Assembly: GCA_024213275.1 (NCBI GenBank)
Contig: JANAVG010000009.1
Coordinates: 62,001-126,000 of the forward strand
Length of the DNA stretch: 64,000 bases
DNA from: Rossellomorea sp. BNER
Lineage (GTDB): Bacteria; Bacillota; Bacilli; Bacillales; Bacillaceae_B
Direction: 5' to 3'
Both the position numbers and the translations under genes were made by a program. Shown one piece after another: positions 57,279 through 64,000 of this stretch. Under the pieces are notes generated by a model, which did no database searches, had not been told where the DNA came from, and worked only from the letters and a program-made list of their open reading frames with translations. Position 1 is the first letter of the stretch. The number at the start of each line of letters is the position of its first letter.

Positions 57279-58511
57279 TTAAGCTAGTATTAGGCTTTTA
57301 GAATTAGCAAAAGGAATATCAAAGTAATGAAACACTTCTACAATTGCATTTGTAAGATGTATAATCTGCTCTTGAGTGTGATTTGGTGTAACATTGACTC
57401 GAAAGCGTTCTGTACCAATAGGGACTGTTGGTGAGTTAATTGGTTGAAGGTAAACCTGATGTTCTTCTAGTAGCCTCTTGGCTGCAGCCTTACATTTCTT
57501 TGCTTCCCCAACTAAAACAGGAAGAATATGTGTTTCACTCGAATTCATTATTGGTATATGCGCCTTGGAAAGTGCTTCCCTTAACATAGTAGTTTTGTTA
57601 TGTAAGATCACTCGTTCTTTATCTGAGGACTTTAAATGCTCGACGCTAGCATGACAAGCAGCCACAACTGCCGGTGGAAGAGATGTAGTGAATATAAATC
57701 CAGACGCAAAAGACCGGACTGCGTCAATGATTGGTGCAGATGCAGAAATGTATCCGCCTATTACACCAATTGCTTTTGCCATAGTTCCTTGAATGATATC
57801 TATTTGGTCAACAATACCAAGTTCAGCTGCTATTCCTGCTCCGCGAGGGCCATACATACCAATCGCATGTACTTCATCAAGGAAAGTCAAAGCATTATAC
57901 TGACGAGCAAGTTCTGCCATTTTCTTGATAGGTGCAATATCACCATCCATAGAATAAACAGATTCAAAAACAATGATTTTAGCTCTATCATACGGTTGTG
58001 CAGCTAATAGCTCTTCTAGATGCTCGACATCATTATGTTTAAATATTTTACGGTCGACCTTGGTACTACGTATGCCGTTAATAATAGAAGCATGATTAAG
58101 CTCATCAGAGAATACAATACAATTTGGGAACAAGCGTAGTAAGCATTGCAGAGTAGCATCATTTGAACTATACCCAGTTGGAAAAACCAGTCCAGCTTCT
58201 TTGCCATGCCATTCTGCAAGGGACGATTCAAGGGCAGCATAATGATAATGTGTACCCCCTATGTTACGAGAACCACCAGAGCCGGCCCCGAACTGACGAA
58301 TAGCCTCATGCATAGCCTCAGTTACTAAATGGTGTTGAGACATTCCTAGATAATCATTACTACACCAGACAACTACAGGTTTTGCATCTTTTTGTCCGTT
58401 CAACATTGCTAATGGATACTGACCACTGATCCGGTTGATTGTAACAAATTCACGGTATTGACCGCTCTCCTTTAATGAATCAATCTTATTTTTGAAGATT
58501 TCTGTATACAT
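57279..58511 (-). CDS. 5-aminolevulinate synthase-like alpha-oxoamine synthase
   Basis: This 410-residue PLP enzyme matches ALAS along its whole length. It has 'YREFVTINR' (substrate Arg 20), 'VWCSNDYLGMSQH', 'GAGSGGSRNIGGT', 'SDELNHASIINGIR' (His 140), 'FLDEVHAIGMYGPRG' (Asp 212, His 215), the PLP lysine K246 in 'QGTMAKAIGVIGGYI', and 'QPINSPTVPIGTERFR'. ALAS condenses glycine with succinyl-CoA to 5-aminolevulinate. Position 81 is Ser where alphaproteobacterial ALAS has Thr (T83 in Rhodobacter), a residue linked to glycine selectivity. Bacillaceae make haem by the C5 route, so a specialised-metabolite role is more likely than haem. It heads a four-gene cassette; TTGGAGG precedes the ATG. Confidence 0.88.
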   Translation of the reverse strand: MYTEIFKNKIDSLKESGQYREFVTINRISGQYPLAMLNGQKDAKPVVVWCSNDYLGMSQHHLVTEAMHEAIRQFGAGSGGSRNIGGTHYHYAALESSLAEWHGKEAGLVFPTGYSSNDATLQCLLRLFPNCIVFSDELNHASIINGIRSTKVDRKIFKHNDVEHLEELLAAQPYDRAKIIVFESVYSMDGDIAPIKKMAELARQYNALTFLDEVHAIGMYGPRGAGIAAELGIVDQIDIIQGTMAKAIGVIGGYISASAPIIDAVRSFASGFIFTTSLPPAVVAACHASVEHLKSSDKERVILHNKTTMLREALSKAHIPIMNSSETHILPVLVGEAKKCKAAAKRLLEEHQVYLQPINSPTVPIGTERFRVNVTPNHTQEQIIHLTNAIVEVFHYFDIPFANSKSLILA

Positions 58512-58528
58512 GGTTTACCTCCAAGAGT

Positions 58529-58557
58529 TTTATAGTAAATTTTTTAAGGAATTAAAA
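58529..58557 (-). promoter_or_regulatory. candidate promoter of the ALAS-like cassette
   Basis: On the minus strand TTTTAA (58552-58557) and TATAAA (58529-58534) are 17 bp apart. Both boxes are imperfect, as expected for an activator-dependent promoter. Confidence 0.5.
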
Positions 58558-58581
58558 TACTACAATGTGTACGAAATCGTG

Positions 58582-58596
58582 TTATAAATCCTATAA
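58582..58596. promoter_or_regulatory. LysR-type binding box upstream of the ALAS-like gene
   Basis: TTATA-AATCC-TATAA is a perfect inverted repeat containing a T-N11-A core. Its centre lies about 67 bp before the predicted start point of the ALAS promoter, the classic LysR recognition-site position. Confidence 0.55.
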
Positions 58597-58943
58597 GCAA
58601 TTCATCCAGATATAAATTGATCCATAACAAAAGAAATAGTCAATTGCATTTGTTCTAAAATCGTGAAATATTAAAAACACAGGACCAACATGGAGCGTTT
58701 TTACGCTAATTTAAATCAACAAATCCAAGATCAAAAGGCTATTACCAGAAGAAGGACTTTTTGATTAACACCCCCCCAAGTTTTATGTCGATGGGTCAAT
58801 ATTCGGTATCAGTCGCTTTACTCTTCACTCCTATTAACAAGAGTCACATTAACTTATAACCAAAAACATTATGTTATAATTGAACCACCTTCCACAGGTT
58901 ACCAAAATAGCAAAAAATGAGGAAGAATCATTATTTTATAGGG

Positions 58944-58962
58944 CTATAACAAATCGTTATAG
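58944..58962. promoter_or_regulatory. LysR-type binding box before the lysR gene
   Basis: CTATAAC-AAATC-GTTATAG is a perfect 7-bp inverted repeat with a T-N11-A core. It lies about 18 bp before the regulator's ATG and shares the AAATC spacer with the box near the ALAS gene. Autorepression is likely. The remaining gap 58597-58943 shows a possible TATAAT (58875-58880) for lysR and nothing else. Confidence 0.6.
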
Positions 58963-58979
58963 GGTAGGGAGTGAATGCA

Positions 58980-59834
58980 ATGAATACAGAGTGGTTACAA
59001 AGCTTTGTTGAAGCTGCTAATCAAAAAAGTTTTTCTAAAGCTGCAAAAGAAACGAATCTTTCCCAACCGGCATTGAGCAAACATATTAAAAATTTGGAAA
59101 ATAATCTTGACATTGAGTTGTTTCATAGAATGTCAGCCGGTATTAAACTGACGAAAGCCGGTGAATGTTTCTATTCTCGAATTAAGCCTGTTATTGCTGA
59201 ATTAACTAAAATTCGTCAAGAATTACAGCAATTTCAACGGGATAACCCTATAGCTTTAGGAAGCCTGCCTAGTTTAGCCACCTACTACTTACCATCAAAG
59301 ATTAAGGGAATTCGGCAATATAGACCTACTACATTAATGATTCAAAATACTTCTTACGAACTGTTACAGTCTTTAGAGGAAGGTAGACTTGATGGTGTCT
59401 TTGTTGATACTTTTTATAGTGGAGAATCGTTGTCGAGTTTCGAATTGTTTACGGAACCTTATTATGCGGTGTTTCCTTTAGATCATCGATTCAAATCCAA
59501 AAAATCGGTTAAGCTTGCTGAACTGTGCGAAGAACCATTAATCGCTCATCAAGCTCCTTGTGATACAAGGAGACATATTTTTGAACAAATGAAATTACTC
59601 GGCCACAAACCTAACATAATAAGCGAGGTCGCATTCGGTGACTTTATTTTTGGAGCCGTAACGGCAGGAATGGGGATCACTATAGCACCTGAGTTGATGG
59701 CTAAAAATATCGGGCATCTCGAGCTTTTTGCTTTACCGATTGATAGCTTTGGAAGAACCAGAACTGTGTCATTAGTCACTCGGTGTGAGAAACTCGGATC
59801 AAAGTTATATCAATTGATAAATGGAACTGATTAA
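58980..59834 (+). CDS. LysR-family transcriptional regulator
   Basis: This 284-residue protein has an N-terminal winged helix ('WLQSFVEAANQKSFSKAAKETNLSQPALSKHIKNLENNLDIELF') and a linker helix. The periplasmic-binding-like effector domain includes 'AVFPLDHRFKSKKSVKLAELCEEPLI' and 'VAFGDFIFGAVTAGMGITIAPELMA'. ATG 58980 is preferred because AGGGAG lies eight bases upstream; GTG 58971 is too close. It is divergent from the ALAS-like cassette and probably activates it in response to a pathway metabolite. Confidence 0.9.
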   Translation: MNTEWLQSFVEAANQKSFSKAAKETNLSQPALSKHIKNLENNLDIELFHRMSAGIKLTKAGECFYSRIKPVIAELTKIRQELQQFQRDNPIALGSLPSLATYYLPSKIKGIRQYRPTTLMIQNTSYELLQSLEEGRLDGVFVDTFYSGESLSSFELFTEPYYAVFPLDHRFKSKKSVKLAELCEEPLIAHQAPCDTRRHIFEQMKLLGHKPNIISEVAFGDFIFGAVTAGMGITIAPELMAKNIGHLELFALPIDSFGRTRTVSLVTRCEKLGSKLYQLINGTD

Positions 59835-59920
59835 ATATTACATAAGTATTAATAATCTACGTAGACAATTTTTATGCGTTGCCTTTTGTCTACTATGGAT
59901 AGATTTAGAGCATAATATAA

Positions 59921-59969
59921 ATGAAGAGAAGCCAGTTCCTGTAAGAATGAGGAACTGGCTTCTCTTCAT
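59921..59969. terminator. strong bidirectional hairpin between lysR and the hydrolase gene
   Basis: A perfect stem of about 19 bp (59921-59939 with 59951-59969, 11-base loop) ends in CATTT on the plus strand. It is shared by the converging genes. Confidence 0.8.
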
Positions 59970-60025
59970 TTCGGTTCTTAAATATAGTTCACAGTGACGA
60001 CCCGGGGTTTGTCGAATAGCCTTAG

Positions 60026-60880
60026 TCACTGGACCACCGATGTACAACAAGTCCAATTCCCCCTAATTTCTTGTACTACTTCATCAGGTTTGTCCCAATG
60101 CAGCATGTGTGTAGTATTCAGAACTAATTGTACTGTAGCCCCCGTTTTCTGTTTAAAAATCGTTGCCGTCTTATCCCTATACACATCCCAATTTTTCGGT
60201 AACGTTGCTCTCAGTAAAATAATATTAGATGGCAACTTATCATAAATATCTTCTGTTTCATGTTTATGCATGGCTTGAATGATATTAATAGCCGTGACGC
60301 CCCTTGCATGCCAATGTACTTTATTATTCCTTTCAATGCCAAGGTCTTTTACTGCCTTTTCTATTAAGGGAGACCACCTTGAATATGCTGCTTGTTCAGC
60401 TTTGAAGAAGCCTTTCCAATCATCAAACATATAACCCTCAAAATCTTTCTCATAGTAAGCCGCTTCTTCTTCCATAGTTTTCTCTCCAAGTCTTTTCGTT
60501 TGATACCCGCCATCAATGAGAATAGAACCCTTTACTCTTTCTGGGTATTTCATTAAATAATATAAAGCCACATAACTTCCCCAAGAATGGGATAAAAAGT
60601 AAAACCGTTCAATCTCAAGTTGATTTAATAGTTTATTTAACCAGTCTGCTAAACGCGGCATTTCATATTCTTCCTCATGATCAAATGGAGAAGTTCTCCC
60701 ATGCCCAGGTGCATCAATCGCAATCAATCGATATTCCTCTTTAAGTTGCTCAGCAATCTCTATAAAGCTAAGGCTAGTGCTTCCTAATCCATGTAAGCAA
60801 AAAATGACCGGATTATGTTTATTCCCCCATTCTGTTATATGTATATGTTGATTTCCTATGTTGTTAAAGTATCGTTTCAT
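60026..60880 (-). CDS. alpha/beta hydrolase
   Basis: This 284-residue protein has the alpha/beta-hydrolase fold. It shows the oxyanion 'FCLHGLGSTSLSF', the 'IAIDAPGHGRTS' strand, the nucleophile elbow 'FLSHSWGSYVALYYL' (Ser in S-x-S/W-G-S) and a late His in 'NTTHMLHWDKPDEV'. There is no signal peptide, so it is cytosolic. The substrate is unknown; esterase, lactonase or C-C hydrolase activity are all possible. The frame opens at 60916, but AAGGTGA precedes ATG 60880. It is not clearly linked to the ALAS cassette. Confidence 0.82.
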   Translation of the reverse strand: MKRYFNNIGNQHIHITEWGNKHNPVIFCLHGLGSTSLSFIEIAEQLKEEYRLIAIDAPGHGRTSPFDHEEEYEMPRLADWLNKLLNQLEIERFYFLSHSWGSYVALYYLMKYPERVKGSILIDGGYQTKRLGEKTMEEEAAYYEKDFEGYMFDDWKGFFKAEQAAYSRWSPLIEKAVKDLGIERNNKVHWHARGVTAINIIQAMHKHETEDIYDKLPSNIILLRATLPKNWDVYRDKTATIFKQKTGATVQLVLNTTHMLHWDKPDEVVQEIRGNWTCCTSVVQ

Positions 60881-60953
60881 TTGCTTCACCTTATTTTTAT
60901 CTCTACCTTTTTTCAATTATCGCCGCTTAAACAGGTTGTAAGTGTTTCAAAAC

Positions 60954-61790
60954 TCAAAAAGCCATATCAATAATTTCATTAACCCATTCAGAATTTTCCT
61001 CGATATTAAGCTTTTCACAAAGCTTTTTATGTACTCTCTTAAACTCCGGAGCTATTGATTTTAAAACATTCATGATGTTATAAGGGTTACGATCACAATC
61101 CCAGCTTTCAAGAAGGGATAATTGCCAATCTTCGAATTCAGCTCTTTTGCCTTCATATTTCGTCCAGATACCAAATTCGTTTGGCAATTTATCTTTTTCC
61201 ATATCCCAACCAGTAGCAACATACCAACGCATCATATCTAGGGACCTTAAAGCATAGTATATTTCCCCACGCATCACCCTTCTATAAACCTCATGCATAT
61301 GTGCGAAAAACTTACCTCTCCAAATTTCAAATTCCTCTATTGTTAATCTATAATTAAAAGCTTGCGATTTTTTATGTATATCCTTAACAATCCCATATGG
61401 ATCATAAACAATTTTAACTTCTTCCTTTAAGTAAATGGAAGGTTGTAAATCTTTTGGCTTGTAATAGAAAGTATCGACTTTAACAAAACTCCTAAAATGA
61501 GCGACAGAATGGGTAGCCCTTGGAAAATCTTCATAAAAAAGAACTTCCCCCCAGTTTTTCGCTCTGCCTTTTTTGTTCTTTCTGTATTCTTCAAACATTT
61601 CTTCTTTCACTACGACACGGAGGTCTAAATCCGAATACAAATCATCGTTTCTTTTTGCGATTGAACCGCCGTAAAAAACGGCTAACACATTTTCATCGTT
61701 TGTTAAATCATTATTTATTGCATCCATCAACTTCTGTAAGTTCTCTTGAAGTTTTCTATCTCTTTGTTTATGTCTAGTTACAAATCCCAC
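60954..61790 (-). CDS. nucleotidyltransferase-fold protein
   Basis: The 278-residue protein has the polymerase-beta-type nucleotidyltransferase motif 'FYGGSIAKRNDDLYSDLDLRVVV' (G-G-S then D-x-D, near residues 40-62), with a third acid likely in 'SFVKVDTFYY'. The C-terminal half is helical, as in aminoglycoside adenylyltransferases of the AadK/AadE type. It may modify a small molecule, but a resistance function cannot be assumed. The only in-frame start is GTG 61790, 12 bases from AGGAG. An ATG at better spacing begins an overlapping six-codon frame. Confidence 0.75.
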   Translation of the reverse strand: MGFVTRHKQRDRKLQENLQKLMDAINNDLTNDENVLAVFYGGSIAKRNDDLYSDLDLRVVVKEEMFEEYRKNKKGRAKNWGEVLFYEDFPRATHSVAHFRSFVKVDTFYYKPKDLQPSIYLKEEVKIVYDPYGIVKDIHKKSQAFNYRLTIEEFEIWRGKFFAHMHEVYRRVMRGEIYYALRSLDMMRWYVATGWDMEKDKLPNEFGIWTKYEGKRAEFEDWQLSLLESWDCDRNPYNIMNVLKSIAPEFKRVHKKLCEKLNIEENSEWVNEIIDMAF

Positions 61791-61960
61791 ACATTACAAT
61801 CACTCCTACTAAATAAAATTTAATTTCCATTATATGTTTTAGTTCGTTATTCTAACCAGAATTCCTTTTTCAAGAGGCAAACTCATGAAAATGGCTTTTA
61901 TGCCGGGGCTCTAGACCCGAAATACTTTAACGGATTTACTTGCGGGGGCAAAACGGCAAG

Positions 61961-61996
61961 GACAATCCCGCTTGAAATTGATCAAGCGGGATTGTC
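61961..61996. terminator. hairpin between the Rieske and nucleotidyltransferase genes
   Basis: GACAATCCCGCTTGA (61961-61975) pairs perfectly with 61982-61996 around a 6-base loop. It is followed by TTTA on the plus strand and preceded by A-poor sequence, so it is a moderate terminator for the minus-strand Rieske gene. Confidence 0.7.
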
Positions 61997-62018
61997 TTTA
62001 CATTCACTTTTCTAAAAT

Positions 62019-63782
62019 TCATTCGTCTTCAAATAATTTTTCTCCGCGGTGGAGGCGCATGGCAATCTGGGCTGTATGCGGCATTTCTCTAGCGGTTGGG
62101 GCATGGCCTGCTAGATAACGTGTTACTGAGAGGATCAACGTTTCCTGTGCATGACTAGCAAGCTCGGAATCCTCTATTTCCCAATGTTCATGTTCGGCCA
62201 TCGCTGCTTCAAACATTTGAAACGAATGAAACTCTGCATCCTCTCTTAATAAAGCGTGTCCGAGTGTATTGAAGAGCTCACTTTTATCACCGCCGCGCGC
62301 CAGGTAATTCACTACCCATCGTGCTGATTCTGCAACCTGTTGTTGTTGATTCATCATCTTCAATAATTCAGTTGGATTCTGCGGTTCAGCTTCTACATCC
62401 TTTGGTTCTGGTCTTCGTGCAGAAGGCGTATTGAGAAAACGATCAAGATAGACACTCATAGCTCCATGGAAAACAGCTCGGGTCAATTCAGGTGTCGGCG
62501 AGCGACGTAACGATTCATGTAAAGCATGAGCGTGAGTAAAAGTATGAAGTACGGTAATCCAATCCCTGAAATCATTTTGTACATGGAAACGGGAAATCCG
62601 TTCCGCAGCGGCCAAAGCTACGAGCTGGGCTAAACGAGAAGGGGAGACTCCACTTTTAAGTGCATCCAACATCATATTTACCGTTTTTAAAGCATCATCT
62701 GATAAAATTTGTTCAACCAATGCGGCTTCATCAACATCAGTTCCCCCTCGTGGTGAGGCATTAACAAGAATATCGGGTAATTCCTCGAACGCCTCCATTA
62801 ATGGTTTGACCAAGTTCACAGGTGATTGCCAGCTATGGGATTCTTCACTACGGGATACATCACCGATACCAGGTAACAATGATGATAATACATATGGCCG
62901 GTGCTCAATACCAATCTGATCGAGAATCTCGAATGCTTTATTATGAAAATCGAGCGTATGACCTGTATTTACATAAAAATGATCCGTGATCGCTGTCATC
63001 ATCATGTCAGCAAGCTGCTCGTTCGAGAAGCCTAATTCAATCGTGGACAAGAGTACCCGTTCAGCTCCCTGCGAATCACGAACCTCCACACAATGACGAT
63101 ACCATTCTGATAATTGTTCGAATGATTGGGCATTCATTTCATCTGAAACAGGAAGGGATCCGAGTAAAAAGCGTGTTCCCATTCCAGAACTTTCTCGTGC
63201 AACATGAACGAGACCTTGGAACAACGCTAAAATCTTCCCGGTTTTATCCAATTTAGGCAATACATTCGTCATGGCTGTTAAAATCGTCAATCCAGATCCC
63301 CAGCCGCTTTGATGATGTGTCGTTCCGAAGTCGACACCGATCTTTGCAATCTCAGTCGCCGGAAAACCAGCTTCCATCAATCCAACAACCGATTTGGCGA
63401 TGACAAGACTTAAATTTTGCTCAAGACCTTCACGTAATCGCTTCCTTAATTTTTCGATGGTTACTTTGTTATAAGGAACAGGGTGAACCCAAACCTTATC
63501 TTCCTTTATCTCGACAGGATAAGTAGGGACATCATCTGCCCATGGATCCAAGGTTCCACCGCTTTTTATATCAAATCGAGCATGATGCCAGTGACACGTT
63601 AAAATCCCATCACATAAGCTTCCTGTATGGAGGGGGAAGCCCATATGAGGACAACGGTTATCCACCGCATAGACTTGTTTTTCGTAAACGAATACTGCAA
63701 TGGCATGACTTCCACCTTTTATTACCTTTGCACCTTCATCTTCAAGTGTCTTTAATGAACCTGCATAAATCAATTCTGACAA
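62019..63782 (-). CDS. Rieske [2Fe-2S] domain fused to a long helical domain
   Basis: This protein of about 587 residues has an N-terminal Rieske ferredoxin domain (about 1-100) with both cluster ligand pairs, 'NRCPHMGFPLH' and 'LTCHWHHARFD'. About 480 residues of alpha-helical sequence follow, with many His-rich stretches ('DFGTTHHQSGWGSG', 'HTFTHAHALHESL', 'MAEHEHWEIEDSELASHAQE'). It is soluble with no signal peptide. Proteins with this plan exist in Bacillaceae and Actinobacteria but have no known function; the His/Glu motifs suggest a metal-dependent oxidative or electron-accepting role. TTG 63782 is better spaced from AAGGGAG than GTG 63791. Confidence 0.8.
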   Translation of the reverse strand: MSELIYAGSLKTLEDEGAKVIKGGSHAIAVFVYEKQVYAVDNRCPHMGFPLHTGSLCDGILTCHWHHARFDIKSGGTLDPWADDVPTYPVEIKEDKVWVHPVPYNKVTIEKLRKRLREGLEQNLSLVIAKSVVGLMEAGFPATEIAKIGVDFGTTHHQSGWGSGLTILTAMTNVLPKLDKTGKILALFQGLVHVARESSGMGTRFLLGSLPVSDEMNAQSFEQLSEWYRHCVEVRDSQGAERVLLSTIELGFSNEQLADMMMTAITDHFYVNTGHTLDFHNKAFEILDQIGIEHRPYVLSSLLPGIGDVSRSEESHSWQSPVNLVKPLMEAFEELPDILVNASPRGGTDVDEAALVEQILSDDALKTVNMMLDALKSGVSPSRLAQLVALAAAERISRFHVQNDFRDWITVLHTFTHAHALHESLRRSPTPELTRAVFHGAMSVYLDRFLNTPSARRPEPKDVEAEPQNPTELLKMMNQQQQVAESARWVVNYLARGGDKSELFNTLGHALLREDAEFHSFQMFEAAMAEHEHWEIEDSELASHAQETLILSVTRYLAGHAPTAREMPHTAQIAMRLHRGEKLFEDE

Positions 63783-63791
63783 TAGTATCAC

Positions 63792-64000
63792 TCTCCCTTA
63801 ATTGGAATTAAATGGAACCTCTATATAAGGAGGAATAGAGGGCGTACAAACATGGTTATCTACTACTTTATATTATTGATGGAATCCAGTAATCCTCCAT
63901 AAGTGGAGATTTTTCTCATTCAAAAGTCTGATACTTGTAAGAATGGTTATTAACACGCTATTACTTACTGCTTAAGAGCAAACTCACATTTGGTTCTTGA
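63792..64000. other. right-edge intergenic sequence
   Basis: This is the upstream region of the Rieske gene. I see no gene start, terminator or repeat in it beyond a short imperfect palindrome around 63893-63912 (AATCCTCCATAAGTGGAGATT). Confidence 0.4.

Noticed and set aside
57279..58511. Annotation as housekeeping haem-pathway hemA
   Set aside because: The Bacillaceae haem route starts from glutamyl-tRNA, no haem genes adjoin it, and the neighbours look like modification and export genes; the call stays ALAS-like.
60954..61790. Named aminoglycoside resistance gene
   Set aside because: Only the nucleotidyltransferase core motif is clear; nothing in the sequence proves an aminoglycoside substrate.

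Overview
The window reads as chromosomal DNA of a low-GC, Gram-positive, probably endospore-forming member of the Bacillaceae. The support is a ComK homologue, the B. subtilis-type AraR arabinose regulon with GH51 and GH43 arabinanases, DUF1659 and DUF2922 small proteins, PPDK paired with its regulator PpsR, strong AAGGAGG ribosome binding sites, sigma-A promoters and CcpA cre sites. I cannot name the genus. I saw no rRNA, tRNA, CRISPR array, prophage or intact insertion sequence.

Bases 1-19050 are an arabinose and arabinan utilisation island, almost all on the minus strand: araD-araB-araA, then araN, then abfA-araP-araQ-DUF624, then abf2-araM and a partial DUF6171 gene. A GH43 enzyme, the AraR repressor and a secreted GH43/Ig-like/LamG arabinanase follow. 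The secreted enzyme cuts arabinan, AraNPQ imports oligomers, AbfA and Abf2 release arabinose, and AraA/B/D make D-xylulose 5-phosphate. At least seven near-identical 16-bp palindromes (ACTTRTACGTATATAT type) mark AraR operators, five of them tied to readable promoters.

Bases 19050-30340 hold a decayed FMN-reductase remnant, DUF2922 and DUF1659 genes, a short ComK, and a pseudouridine/nucleoside locus: two HTH-PfkB kinases, psuG, a CNT transporter and a nucleoside hydrolase. The gene set matches the E. coli psuK-psuG-psuT-rihB neighbourhood, and both kinase genes carry the same 15-bp operator-like sequence upstream. A degraded stretch with a HelD remnant follows.

Bases 30340-39800 are a patchwork of a MocR regulator, small membrane proteins, a Cys-rich spore-coat-like protein with an internal duplication, a frameshifted DUF2935 gene, a broken carboxypeptidase-regulatory-like gene, a secreted crystallin-fold protein, and DUF402 and HAD proteins. 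Bases 39900-51900 are metabolic: cysJI sulfite reductase behind a leader terminator, ppdK-ppsR, and a DUF3100 / M20 amidohydrolase / regulator cassette.

Bases 52480-64000 hold a polysaccharide-deacetylase lipoprotein and then the most unusual locus. Four co-directional genes encode a 5-aminolevulinate synthase-like enzyme, a GNAT acetyltransferase, a Gfo/Idh/MocA oxidoreductase and an MFS exporter, and a divergent LysR regulator has matching T-N11-A boxes. Bacillaceae normally make haem by the C5 pathway, so this looks like a small specialised-metabolite cassette. The window ends with an alpha/beta hydrolase, a nucleotidyltransferase and a Rieske-domain fusion protein. Three copies of a roughly 120-bp inverted-repeat element are scattered between genes.
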